NCBI RefSeq assembly: GCF_008180195.1
Contig: NZ_VTAV01000010.1
Span: 76,971-140,970, forward strand
From: Sphingobacterium phlebotomi
GTDB taxonomy: Bacteria; Bacteroidota; Bacteroidia; Sphingobacteriales; Sphingobacteriaceae
Length of the DNA: 64,000 nt
Direction: 5' to 3'
The position numbers and the translations under genes were made by a program. Positions 53,565-63,336 of this stretch are shown here, piece by piece (position 1 is the stretch's first letter; each line of letters starts with the position of its first letter). The notes under the pieces were generated by a model that saw nothing but the letters and a program-made list of their open reading frames with translations, ran no database searches and was not told where the DNA came from.

Positions 53565-55130
53565 ATGAAAGTACTATTACCACTGATAATAATTGTTTAC
53601 AGCAGTTTTCTTTTCGGTCAATCGGCAGAGGAGCGTCTTTTTGAACTAGAACCTATAGCCACTCGTACGGTTGACGGCCGTATACCCATATCGCTAACTT
53701 ACGATTCGACGTCGGTGCTCAGAAACCCTTTGAATGGTTGGGTGATGTACGCTGGCCGTACGGCAGAACCTACCTATTGGGACAAGGAATACTATGTAGA
53801 TGAACTTCAAAAATTTGTTAAAGTAATTGATTACGCTTCTGCTTGTTATGTGAGAACCAGCTGGTCATCGTTGAACCCTAAGGAAGGAATATATACTTGG
53901 CGGGATACAACAACGCAAATAGGTCGGTTGATTCAAGGTGCAATGAAACGAGGAGTTCCAATTGCTTTCCGAATTGTAGTCGACGGACGCGACCAGGGAA
54001 TGAATACGCCAAAGTTCGTGTTCGATGCCGGTGCGCGCTATTATATGGAAAATGATAAGCATCCGAATCGTTTGACACCACTGCCTCAAGACCCTATTTT
54101 TCAACGATATTATGAGCGGTTTATCAAAGCATTCGCGAAAGATTTCAACGATCCGGAGAGAGTCGCGTTTATTGATGCATATGGTTTAGGAAAGTGGGGA
54201 GAAGCGCATAATGTGGTATATGCGGAAACAGGAGAAGCTACCGAAGAGGAAGTGCAACAATGGAAGGAAGAGGTTTTTGGTTGGGTGACTGATGTGTACA
54301 CAAAGTATTTTACAAAGGTTCCGCTAATTATCAATTATCATCGCTTGGTTGGGCATCCGCAGAGCTGGGGAGATCCAAATCCGAAAAGTGAAGAATTGTT
54401 GGAGAAAGCCATTGCAAAAGGTTACGGATTGCGGCAAGATGCTTTTGGAATGACTGAATACTACGCTGGTTGGGAGGAAGACTTTGCCGCCAAATGGAGG
54501 TACAAACGGCCTATTATTATGGAGGGGGGCTGGATTACCGCCGGACAGCACCGGTATTGGATTGATCCCAGCAAGAGATATCGTCAAGGGCATCCAGAGG
54601 ATGTTCGGCAAGGAGAGTTTGATATCGCCGCTGCTGCGCATGTGAATATGATGGATTTTAGAGCGGGAGATACGGATTCATGGTTTGAATATGCTTTTCC
54701 GTTGGTCAAGCAGTTTACTGCTGAGGGCGGTTATAGGCTCTATCCGGAAGAAATTGTCTTGCCCAAAGTGATAAATAATAAAGGACTGGTTCATATCTCA
54801 CATCGCTGGCAAAATAAAGGCTGGGGTTACTTCCCAAATAATATTCCGCAATGGAATTATAAATATAAGGTGGCTTTTGCGTTATTGGATGAGAATGGTT
54901 TGGCTAAGCAGGTATTTGTAGATGACAACTGTGAACCATCGGATTGGCGCCAAGGCGTTTCGGTAATATACGATTATAAGGCGCAGCTTAACGTGTCTAA
55001 AGGGCGATACAGCTGGGGATTGGCTATTGTCGATCGTACGAAAGCAGATCAACCGGCGATTCAACTTGCTGTTGATGGTGTATTAACCAGTGAGGGATGG
55101 TTAAAATTACAGGATGTTGAAGTACAATAA
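53565..55130 (+). CDS. Exported DUF4874/DUF4832-type TIM-barrel-like protein, paralogue 1
   Basis: A 521-residue exported protein (signal IIIVYSSFLFGQ). The N-terminal catalytic-like domain runs from RNPLNGWVMYAGR through CYVRTSWSSLNPKEGIYTW, PIAFRIVVDGRDQ, FIDAYGLGKWGEAHN, PLIINYHRL and RQDAFGMTEYYAGWEEDF to RPIIMEGGW. That layout fits a (beta/alpha)8 glycoside-hydrolase-like barrel with possible acids at GKWGE and MEGGW. The C-terminal DUF4832-type beta domain (HRWQNKGWGYFPNNIPQWNYKYKVAFALLDENG) follows. Paralogue 2 at 61.7 kb shares the architecture. First gene of the locus; the activity is not established. Confidence 0.82.
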   Translation: MKVLLPLIIIVYSSFLFGQSAEERLFELEPIATRTVDGRIPISLTYDSTSVLRNPLNGWVMYAGRTAEPTYWDKEYYVDELQKFVKVIDYASACYVRTSWSSLNPKEGIYTWRDTTTQIGRLIQGAMKRGVPIAFRIVVDGRDQGMNTPKFVFDAGARYYMENDKHPNRLTPLPQDPIFQRYYERFIKAFAKDFNDPERVAFIDAYGLGKWGEAHNVVYAETGEATEEEVQQWKEEVFGWVTDVYTKYFTKVPLIINYHRLVGHPQSWGDPNPKSEELLEKAIAKGYGLRQDAFGMTEYYAGWEEDFAAKWRYKRPIIMEGGWITAGQHRYWIDPSKRYRQGHPEDVRQGEFDIAAAAHVNMMDFRAGDTDSWFEYAFPLVKQFTAEGGYRLYPEEIVLPKVINNKGLVHISHRWQNKGWGYFPNNIPQWNYKYKVAFALLDENGLAKQVFVDDNCEPSDWRQGVSVIYDYKAQLNVSKGRYSWGLAIVDRTKADQPAIQLAVDGVLTSEGWLKLQDVEVQ

Positions 55131-55176
55131 TTTAAAAATCAAGTTAATCAATATAAACATTAATTAGTAATCCATT

Positions 55177-58100
55177 ATGATAAAAAACAGAATACTTGTA
55201 ACCCTACTGGGTGTGCTCTGCTCTATATGGGCTTTTGCACAACAGGGGGCGGAGGTACGTGGAACGGTTTCGAATAGTGAGGGACCGTTTCAAGGGGTGA
55301 GTGTTGTGGTGGCGGGAACGGATATAGCTACCGTAACCGATGAACAAGGGAGGTACAGCATTAAAGTCAAATCTACAGACGAATTGGTCTTTACGGCGAT
55401 TGGCTATCTGGCTCAGCGTATCCGGGTTGCTGCGCAGACTACGGTCGATGTTTCATTAGTAGAAGAGGCCTCCGCATTGGATGAGGTCGTTGTTGTTGGT
55501 TACGGTGAGGTACGTAAGAAAGACTTAACCGGAGCGGTGAGCACAGCGAAAGGAGCCGATTTGGCGGAACGTAAAACGACAAACTTATCGTCTTCCTTGC
55601 AGGGGGCTATACCGGGTTTGATGGTTCGTCGTAGTAATAATGCGCCGGGTTCATCGGCGGGCAGCATGCATATTCGCGGGGTGACAACGATTGGAAACTC
55701 GGCGCCCTTGGTGATTATTGATGGTATCCCGGGAGATATTGATCACGTGAATCCTAACGATGTGGAAAGTGTTTCTGTATTAAAAGACGCGGCATCTTCG
55801 GCTATTTACGGCTCTCGTGCAGCAGCAGGGGTTATTTTAATTACCACCAAACGAGGTAGCCGAACGAATCTAAATCTAACCTATTCCGGTGAGTTTGGTG
55901 CAGAAATTCCTACCCTGCAGCCGGAGATGGTTGGTGTTACGCGATATCTTGAAATGTCAAACGAACTGCGCTATAATGACAATCAGGTTGGTGGATTCTA
56001 TCAGGACTATAGCGCCGATCAAGTGAAAAATTGGATTAACAACAATATAACAGATCCTAATAATTATCCGCTTACCGATTGGCGAGGGCTGATTTTAGAA
56101 GACTATGCTCCAAGACAGACACATACTATTGGTGTATCGGGAGGAAATGATAAAGTGCGCAGTAAAGCGACATTGGCTTATGACGCTGTCGACGGTCTTT
56201 ACGAGAAGCGATTTTTCAGACGTGTGATGCTTCGGGTAAATAATGATTTTACCATTAATGATATGATCAGTGCAACGCTGGATTTGAATGTGCGGAATGC
56301 GCGAAATCATACACCGCACTACACGCCACTATCCTTGCTACGACAGATGCCGGCTATCTATGCGGCAACTTGGGATGATGGTCGTATCGCCGAAGGAAAG
56401 TCAGGTGGAAATCCCTATGGATTGCTGCATTTGGGAGGTGATCGCGATTCCCGAAGCACACAATTTCGCGGTCGCGGCGTGATTGATATCAAACCTTTTG
56501 ACGGATTTAAGGTATCGGCCATTGTTTCACCTTATATCAATTATGCGAAAAGTAAAGCGTTTCGCAAGGCAGCCTCATATACCTTGGCAACGGATCCGAG
56601 TGCTTTCGGTGGTTGGCTGGAAGATAATGCGAATCCCTATAGCACTACCAGCCTGAGCGAAGAACGCAATGATGATTATAACATCACCTCGCAGCTGATC
56701 GCAAACTACATGAAATCATTTGGTAAACACGACCTAACGGCGATGGTAGGGTATGAAAATTACTATCAGAAATGGGAAAATTTAGGTGCTTCAAGGGACC
56801 AGTATGTGTTGGATCAATATCCTTATCTGAATGTTGGCCCTTTAGACTATCGCGGAAATAGCGGTGATGCCGAAGCGTATGCCTACAATTCTTACTTCGG
56901 TCGACTGATTTATAGTTATGGGGATAGATACCTTTTGCAAGTGAATGCGCGTCGGGATGGTTCTTCACGCTTCCATAAGGATCATCGCTGGGGAACTTTT
57001 CCTTCATTTTCTGCAGGTTGGGTCATTAGTGAAGAATCTTTTTTGAAGAACGTGGACATCAATTGGTTGTCTTTTTTGAAATTGCGCGGATCTTGGGGCG
57101 CTCTTGGTAATGAGCGCATCGGTAGTTACTATCCGTATATGTCTTTACTGGCATTTGGTAACGCTCTATTTTATGAAAACGGAGCGACTGTAGCCAATAC
57201 CACAGCGGCACAACGTACCTTGGCGGTGTCGGATATTTCTTGGGAGAAATCGCAATCGACTGATATTGGTCTTGACGTGGCATTTTTGGATAACCGGTTG
57301 ACCGTTACGGCAGATTACTACTGGAAGCAAACGCAGGGTATGTTGCTGAATATTGATATTCCGGCTTCTGTGGGGCAAGGTATTTCAGAGATGAATGCTG
57401 GCGAAATGTCCACCAAAGGCTTTGATTTGGAACTCGGCTGGCGCGACCAAAAGGGGGATTGGAGCTATGGCGTGACGGCTAATTTATCCGACTTCTTATC
57501 GAAACTGGATGATATGAAAGATACGCGGGTCATCAGTGGAAATAAACTGAAAGAGGCCGGGGTTTACTTTAATGAATGGTATGGTTATAAAAGTGACGGA
57601 CTTTTCCTGACGGAAGAAGAGGTAGCGAACTCGCCGAAATTGAATAATCAAATAAAAGTGGGCGATATCAAATACTTGGATATTTCAGGTCCAGAAGGGG
57701 TGCCGGATGGTATTATATCGGCGGAATATGATCGGGTGCCTCTGGGGAATTCATTGCCTCGTTACCAATATGGGGGAAGACTGTATGCTGGGTATAAGAA
57801 CTTTAATCTCGCGATGACTTTTCAAGGCATTGGCAAACAAAGCGTGCGCTTGGAGCGCCAGATGGTTGAGCCACTGCGGGCAAATTTTGGTAATATTCCA
57901 GCGATTATTGATGGGAATTATTGGAGTCCGTTTAACACACCAGAAGAGAATGCAGCAGCGGCCTATCCTCGCTTGACACGCGCTAATGTGGAAGCGAATA
58001 TGGCGATGTCGGATTATTGGTTATTCAACGGACGTTATTTCCGTTTGAAAAATATTACACTGGGTTATACCGTACCGAAGACTGTTACAGAGCGATTCAA

Positions 58101-58242
58101 GGTGCACAACTTGCAGGTTTACGCAAGTGCAAGTGATTTGTTTACCTGGAATAAATATCCTTCGGGCTGGGATCCGGAGATGGGGGTTAGTGATTACCCG
58201 ATTACGACAACCGTGTTAATGGGGGTTTCCCTTGATTTCTAA
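55177..58242 (+). CDS. SusC-family TonB-dependent transporter
   Basis: A 1021-residue outer-membrane importer: signal peptide (VTLLGVLCSIWAFAQ), carboxypeptidase-regulatory-like domain (about 25-100, VRGTVSNSEGPFQGVSVVVAGTD), then the plug starting DEVVVVGYGEVRKKDLTGAVS with MHIRGVTTIGNSAPLVIIDG. The barrel ends PITTTVLMGVSLDF. No STN domain. It starts 47 bp after the first DUF4832-type gene and 12 bp before susD. It should import an oligosaccharide released by the enzymes of this locus. Confidence 0.95.
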   Translation: MIKNRILVTLLGVLCSIWAFAQQGAEVRGTVSNSEGPFQGVSVVVAGTDIATVTDEQGRYSIKVKSTDELVFTAIGYLAQRIRVAAQTTVDVSLVEEASALDEVVVVGYGEVRKKDLTGAVSTAKGADLAERKTTNLSSSLQGAIPGLMVRRSNNAPGSSAGSMHIRGVTTIGNSAPLVIIDGIPGDIDHVNPNDVESVSVLKDAASSAIYGSRAAAGVILITTKRGSRTNLNLTYSGEFGAEIPTLQPEMVGVTRYLEMSNELRYNDNQVGGFYQDYSADQVKNWINNNITDPNNYPLTDWRGLILEDYAPRQTHTIGVSGGNDKVRSKATLAYDAVDGLYEKRFFRRVMLRVNNDFTINDMISATLDLNVRNARNHTPHYTPLSLLRQMPAIYAATWDDGRIAEGKSGGNPYGLLHLGGDRDSRSTQFRGRGVIDIKPFDGFKVSAIVSPYINYAKSKAFRKAASYTLATDPSAFGGWLEDNANPYSTTSLSEERNDDYNITSQLIANYMKSFGKHDLTAMVGYENYYQKWENLGASRDQYVLDQYPYLNVGPLDYRGNSGDAEAYAYNSYFGRLIYSYGDRYLLQVNARRDGSSRFHKDHRWGTFPSFSAGWVISEESFLKNVDINWLSFLKLRGSWGALGNERIGSYYPYMSLLAFGNALFYENGATVANTTAAQRTLAVSDISWEKSQSTDIGLDVAFLDNRLTVTADYYWKQTQGMLLNIDIPASVGQGISEMNAGEMSTKGFDLELGWRDQKGDWSYGVTANLSDFLSKLDDMKDTRVISGNKLKEAGVYFNEWYGYKSDGLFLTEEEVANSPKLNNQIKVGDIKYLDISGPEGVPDGIISAEYDRVPLGNSLPRYQYGGRLYAGYKNFNLAMTFQGIGKQSVRLERQMVEPLRANFGNIPAIIDGNYWSPFNTPEENAAAAYPRLTRANVEANMAMSDYWLFNGRYFRLKNITLGYTVPKTVTERFKVHNLQVYASASDLFTWNKYPSGWDPEMGVSDYPITTTVLMGVSLDF

Positions 58243-58253
58243 ACAATATAAAT

Positions 58254-59975
58254 ATGAAATACATAGTAAAAATATATGCACTAGGATTGTTGCTGATGCT
58301 GCAAGCCTGTCAGGACATGGATTTAGCACCACTTTCGGAAGGAAGTAGCGAAACCTGGTATTCAACCGAAACAGAATTGGATATGGCCGTAAATGAATTT
58401 TATATTCTCGGCTATTGGAATCAACCGTTGGAAAACTCAGACCAGTGGACGGATAATTTTTCGTATAGAAATACGCACCGCGTGGATATTCTCTACGGAA
58501 CGCTAAACGGTGGTCAGTGGGAGGTGTACCGTCTTTGGGAACAGAGTTATAAATTGATAGCCCGTGCCAATGCGCTATTAGAGAGAATTGACGAAGCCGC
58601 TGCAGGCAACGTTAGTCCTGAAAAAATAGAGACATATAAGGCAGAAGCCTATTTCGCTCGGGCTTGTAAATACGCAGACTTGATCTGCTATTTCGGTGAT
58701 GTAGTGTATTACGATCAGTCGCCTACATTGGAAGAGGCTTTTGAGAAAACGCGTACACCTAAAGATGAGGTCATCCCGTTGGTCTACGAGGATTTTGATC
58801 GAGCAGCAGCTGTTTTACCAGAGTCCTATCCAAACAGTGCGGTGCATTTTACGAAGGGAGCGGCTTATGCCATGAAAGCCAGGTTTGCGCTGTATATGGG
58901 CGACTGGGAGGTGGCTGCAACGGCGGCGAAAGCTTGTATCGATCTAGGGGTGTATGATTTACATCCAGATTTTGGGAACTTATTTTTGGCGGATACGAAA
59001 TCGAATACTTCGGAAAAAATATTTGCTTTTCCGCGTTCCATTGCCAGCGGCGTTGTGCTGGATCAATGGGTTGTAAACAACGAACTCACGCGTAACCCTG
59101 GAGGCTATGGATCGTCTTGCCCTTCCTGGGATCTGATGGCGGCTTTCCTCTGTACGGACGGCTTGCCTATAGATGAGTCGCCATTGTTTGATCCACATAA
59201 TCCTTTCGCGAATAGGGATCCGCGTTGTGCAAAGACTATCGTAGAGTTCGGGACGGTTCATGTTGGGTTTGATTATAACCCGCATCCGGAAGTGACACAG
59301 GTGATGAATTATAATACGGGCACCATGCAGGCGAATCAGGACAATCGAGCCATCAATCAGTATGCCTCGTATAACGCATTGAACTGGAAAAAAGGTATCA
59401 ACGAACTATGGATCCAAAATGGCCGTACCGTGGAACGTGATTATGTGATGATGCGTTATGCGGATGTGTTATTGATGTATGCCGAGGCGAAGATTGAACT
59501 GAATCAAATTGACCAATCAGTATTGGACGCGATGAATGCGGTTCGTGCACGAGGATATGGCGTTCCTTTGACGGCGACAGACCAATATCCGGCCATTACG
59601 AGCATGGACCAAACAGCCTTGCGCAAAGAAGTCCGGTTGGAACGGCGGGTGGAACTAGCAAATGAAGGTTTGCGCTATATGGATCTAATTCGTTGGCGTT
59701 TGGCTACAAAGGCGTTGAATACGAAGAACTATGGTATTCTTTATCCTGCAGCAGATCTTATTAGTCAGGTAACTTCCAAAGGACATTGGTTTTGGGCATA
59801 TACGCCTCAAATTGATGAAGATGGTATCGCTGATTTCTCTCAAATGGAAAATGCAGGATTGATTTCGGTATTGTCGCAACGTGTATGGGATGAACGTCAG
59901 TATCTATGGCCGCTACCTACACCTGAACTGGAAATATCACCAAATCTAAGAACGGATAATAACCCGGGATATTAG
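58254..59975 (+). CDS. SusD-family glycan-binding lipoprotein
   Basis: A 573-residue lipoprotein (signal IYALGLLLMLQACQDMD). SusD-like helices include LWEQSYKLIARANALLERID and YKAEAYFARACKYADLICYFGDVVYYD. The SusD_RagB part includes YVMMRYADVLLMYAEAKIELNQ, MNAVRARGYG and VRLERRVELANEGLRYMDLIRWR. It forms the lid of the SusC pair and binds the glycan at the cell surface. It lies 12 bp after susC and about 30 bp before the SusE-like gene. Confidence 0.95.
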   Translation: MKYIVKIYALGLLLMLQACQDMDLAPLSEGSSETWYSTETELDMAVNEFYILGYWNQPLENSDQWTDNFSYRNTHRVDILYGTLNGGQWEVYRLWEQSYKLIARANALLERIDEAAAGNVSPEKIETYKAEAYFARACKYADLICYFGDVVYYDQSPTLEEAFEKTRTPKDEVIPLVYEDFDRAAAVLPESYPNSAVHFTKGAAYAMKARFALYMGDWEVAATAAKACIDLGVYDLHPDFGNLFLADTKSNTSEKIFAFPRSIASGVVLDQWVVNNELTRNPGGYGSSCPSWDLMAAFLCTDGLPIDESPLFDPHNPFANRDPRCAKTIVEFGTVHVGFDYNPHPEVTQVMNYNTGTMQANQDNRAINQYASYNALNWKKGINELWIQNGRTVERDYVMMRYADVLLMYAEAKIELNQIDQSVLDAMNAVRARGYGVPLTATDQYPAITSMDQTALRKEVRLERRVELANEGLRYMDLIRWRLATKALNTKNYGILYPAADLISQVTSKGHWFWAYTPQIDEDGIADFSQMENAGLISVLSQRVWDERQYLWPLPTPELEISPNLRTDNNPGY

Positions 59976-60006
59976 AATAAATATGCTAACAAATTCTATA
60001 AACCTT

Positions 60007-61650
60007 ATGAATATGAAAATAAATAGAATAACGGAGAATGCTAAGCTTCTGGTGATGCTCATGGTGGGGATCGGCTTGGTGGCTTGCGAAAGATTAGATA
60101 TTGACGATGCTTACTCTCGTCACGATTATACCTTGGCAATCGAGGCGTCCACTGATGAGGTGCTACTGGACGAAACTACGTCTGGTGATGTCGCATTGAC
60201 CCTGAATTGGTCGGCTGCTGCAGATTTGGGGTTTGCGTATAGTACGTCCTATTATCTGGAAATGGAGCCATCGAGTGGGAGTGATAAGGGGGCAATTATT
60301 GAATATGTGGCGCAAGATGAAACATCGAAGAGCTTTACGCATGAAGAACTACAAGAGCTGCTGGTCGATTATTGGGAACGCCCTACCGGTGCTACAAGTA
60401 CACTAAATGTGCGGATCACCTCGAATACGGAAGGACCGCGGGTGATTATCCCTGAAGTAGCGACGGTGCAAATTAAGATTAAAACCTTCGGTCCGAAACC
60501 TTTCTTGGCGGATCAGTTGTTTATGCGTGGAACAGCTGTGGGAGAGGAGGATATCGAGATGACTGCTGCTTCGGGGAATAGCAATCTCTTTATGTACACA
60601 GGAAATTTGTCTGCAGGAACCATCTTTTTCCCGATTATTTATGGCCTCGATGTAATGGAAAACGCAGTTGCTCCGTTGGAAGACGGTGGGCAGGTAACGA
60701 CTTCACCGGCCGATATACAGGTGGTGGAATTAACGGAAGCGGGAGCTTGGCAGATCACAGAGGAAAATGAATATCGGGTGACGATTAATTTATCAACAAA
60801 GCAGCTTAGCATTGTGCCTGCCGGTGATGTGCTGGATTTGGATGCGCTATTTATTTCGGGCACGGCTGTGGATGGAGAAATGGAAATAAATCGAGCATTA
60901 GAAGACGAAAATGTGTATGCGTTTAGGGGGGAACTGAAAGCGGGTACACTCTATCTTCCTATAGAGTTTGAAGGCGAACGAATGCTCTCCATTGTTCCTG
61001 AATCGGGTGGCGTGCAAGCGATCTCAGATGGTGTGACGATCGGTTTTGGACAAGCAGAAACGGGCAGCGCACAAGCAGCTAACCACTGGGAGATTGCCTC
61101 GGCAGGGGTGTATCGTATTGTTGTCAATATACAGAATAAAGATGTTACCATTTACTCTCCGGAAACTGATCTCCAACCCAAAGTGGTTTCGTGGAACAAC
61201 ACGGTCATCGGACAAAATCCGTATACTGCACCGATAACAGAACTTTGGATGTATGGTGGATTTAATAGCTGGAGTGGAGATGGCAATGGTTTCAGTGGCT
61301 TCCACGATGATTTCAAAATGACCCAAAGTATGGCAAACCCGAATATCTTCGTGTATAATGGCGCTGCTTTGCCGAGGACTACAATCTCCGATGAACGTAC
61401 TGGCGAAAGTCAAACCGGATCGCTGCGTTTCTCGGTATCCAATATTCATAACAATGTTTATGCGTTTGGTTCTACAGCGCCGGCACAGCGGAACGTGAGC
61501 AATGGTTATTTTACCGTGGATTCGAATACACCGCAAACGCTAGTCGAAGGACAAGGGGATAACCGCTATGCTTTCTTTAATATCCCATCAGGAACGAATT
61601 TCGTAGTCGTCGATGTGGAAAATCTAACGGTGGTTTTTGATACGAAATAG
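60007..61650 (+). CDS. SusE/SusF-like surface glycan-binding lipoprotein
   Basis: 547 residues from the Met at 60007 (MNMKINRI), which leads into a lipoprotein signal (LLVMLMVGIGLVACERLD). The SusE N-terminal Ig-like domain (about 30-165) contains VLLDETTSGDVALTLNWSAA. Two similar starch-binding-type beta modules follow: LFMRGTAVGEEDIEMT...LSAGTIFFPI and LFISGTAVDGEMEINRALE...LKAGTLYLPI. A C-terminal module reads LWMYGGFNSWSGDGNGF. It should hold polysaccharide at the surface for SusCD. Third in the order SusC-SusD-SusE. Confidence 0.88.
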   Translation: MNMKINRITENAKLLVMLMVGIGLVACERLDIDDAYSRHDYTLAIEASTDEVLLDETTSGDVALTLNWSAAADLGFAYSTSYYLEMEPSSGSDKGAIIEYVAQDETSKSFTHEELQELLVDYWERPTGATSTLNVRITSNTEGPRVIIPEVATVQIKIKTFGPKPFLADQLFMRGTAVGEEDIEMTAASGNSNLFMYTGNLSAGTIFFPIIYGLDVMENAVAPLEDGGQVTTSPADIQVVELTEAGAWQITEENEYRVTINLSTKQLSIVPAGDVLDLDALFISGTAVDGEMEINRALEDENVYAFRGELKAGTLYLPIEFEGERMLSIVPESGGVQAISDGVTIGFGQAETGSAQAANHWEIASAGVYRIVVNIQNKDVTIYSPETDLQPKVVSWNNTVIGQNPYTAPITELWMYGGFNSWSGDGNGFSGFHDDFKMTQSMANPNIFVYNGAALPRTTISDERTGESQTGSLRFSVSNIHNNVYAFGSTAPAQRNVSNGYFTVDSNTPQTLVEGQGDNRYAFFNIPSGTNFVVVDVENLTVVFDTK

Positions 61651-61692
61651 GTTGATCGGGATATAGTTTATAATAACATAAGGAGAATAATT

Positions 61693-63297
61693 ATGAATAC
61701 GATAAATAATAAAATACTTTCGATGGTGCTGGGATTGTTGCTCGTGTGTGGTCTCACGGCCTGTAGTGATAGTGAAAGCGTTTGGGGTGAACCATACGAA
61801 GATATAGATATATCGGGTAATATTTCGGTGAATGTCCTGCCGGAACGAAGGACCTTATTGCGAAATCCCATGAACGGTTGGGTAATATATGCAGGTTTAG
61901 GTGATGGCTTATCCGATACTTTCTGGGAGGACTATGATAATTTTCAGTCGACAAAAGGTCGTATAAAGGTTTCGGATTATGCAACGACGCTTTTTATTCG
62001 TGGTGCTTGGTCTGATTTTAATCCCGAGGAAGGCAGGTATGTATGGGATGAGGATTTGAATACGAAACCGGCTCAACGATTCAAGGATCTGGTGTCGGGC
62101 GCGCTGGAGCGAAACTTAAAGTTGGCATTTTCCTTTATCGTGGATAGCCGGGATAAACACTACAACTTCACGCCCCAGTATGTCATGGATTCCCCAGGCA
62201 TCGAAGGGTACGAAACGACCACAGGTACCGCCAGTCATGTGTGGTCTCCCTACCCGGACAATGCGGTTTTTCAAAAACGCTATGCAGACTTTATAAATAC
62301 TTTTGCGGAACGTTATGATGATCCTGATATGGTACAGTTTATCAGTGGAACCGGTTTAGGAAAATGGGGCGAGTCGCATAGTCTGCGTTACGCAACGGAT
62401 GATGCCACGCCGCGGGAAGATGTGTTTGACTGGGTAACGAGTCTTTATGCGAGTGCCTTTAAACGTGTGCCCGTTATCGTGAATTATCACCGCACGATAT
62501 TAGCACGCGGTGATTGGAGCGACGACCGGGATTTCCCAATTGCACAGCGTATGCTGGAAAGTGCAATTGAAAAGGGATTCTCCCTACGTCATGATGCTTT
62601 TGGTATGAAAAGTTACTACAAGGCTTGGGAACAAAATTTTGCGCGCAGGTATAATTATCAACGCCCTATTGTGGCCGAAGGCGGTTGGGTGAAAAATTCG
62701 CATGGTGGGTCGATTTCAGGTGACGGCTATAGCAGTTATGCGGATGTGCGTCGGGGTGAATTTGATGAGGCTAAAGGGGCAGCGGCCAATATGTTGGACC
62801 TTCGCTACAGTCGTGACATCGTTAACGGCGAAACGTTTTCTTGGTTCAATGAGGCTTTTTATTTGGTTGAGCAGTTTATCGCTGAAGGAGGCTATCGCCT
62901 GTACCCCGATCGGATATCCCTTCCAGAAAGAGTTCCCGCTGGCGCGAGCTTTCGTATCGGTCATCGTTGGCACAATCTAGGTTGGGGCTATTGTCCAACA
63001 AATATCCCGCAGTGGAACGATAAATATAAGGTGGCTTTTGCCCTGTTGGATAAGAATGATCTATTGCCTCAGACCATCATGGTTGATAACGCTCCAATGC
63101 TCTCGGAGTGGATCAAAGGTTATCCCAAAGGATATACTTTTTCCACCACGCTTACCAACGTAGGCCCCGGTGACTACTATTGGGCGATTGGTATTGTCGA
63201 CGTGACCAAGAATAACGAGATTGGTATTCATATTGCGGCGAAAGAAAATATGACCGATGAAGGTTGGCTTCGCTTAAGTGAAGTAAATGTGCAATAA
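61693..63297 (+). CDS. DUF4874/DUF4832-type TIM-barrel-like lipoprotein, paralogue 2
   Basis: A 534-residue paralogue of the gene at 53565, here with a lipoprotein signal (SMVLGLLLVCGLTACSDSE). It shares RNPMNGWVIYAGLGD, TLFIRGAWSDFNPEEGRYVW, LAFSFIVDSRDKHYN, FISGTGLGKWGESHSLRY, PVIVNYHRT, RHDAFGMKSYYKAWEQNF, RPIVAEGGW and the C-terminal NIPQWNDKYKVAFALLDKND. It differs by an added segment (SPGIEGYETTTGTASHVWSP) and by its membrane anchor, so the two copies may act in different compartments. Expected to act on the glycan of this locus; activity unproven. Confidence 0.82.
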   Translation: MNTINNKILSMVLGLLLVCGLTACSDSESVWGEPYEDIDISGNISVNVLPERRTLLRNPMNGWVIYAGLGDGLSDTFWEDYDNFQSTKGRIKVSDYATTLFIRGAWSDFNPEEGRYVWDEDLNTKPAQRFKDLVSGALERNLKLAFSFIVDSRDKHYNFTPQYVMDSPGIEGYETTTGTASHVWSPYPDNAVFQKRYADFINTFAERYDDPDMVQFISGTGLGKWGESHSLRYATDDATPREDVFDWVTSLYASAFKRVPVIVNYHRTILARGDWSDDRDFPIAQRMLESAIEKGFSLRHDAFGMKSYYKAWEQNFARRYNYQRPIVAEGGWVKNSHGGSISGDGYSSYADVRRGEFDEAKGAAANMLDLRYSRDIVNGETFSWFNEAFYLVEQFIAEGGYRLYPDRISLPERVPAGASFRIGHRWHNLGWGYCPTNIPQWNDKYKVAFALLDKNDLLPQTIMVDNAPMLSEWIKGYPKGYTFSTTLTNVGPGDYYWAIGIVDVTKNNEIGIHIAAKENMTDEGWLRLSEVNVQ

Positions 63298-63336
63298 CGT
63301 GACGAAACAATCGAGTAAAATCCCTAAAACAAGAAT

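Noticed and set aside
61024..61536. 170-codon minus-strand ORF inside the SusE-like gene (and a similar 167-codon one at 40380-40883)
   Set aside because: Both are antisense shadows of well-supported genes and show no domain, signal or start features of their own.
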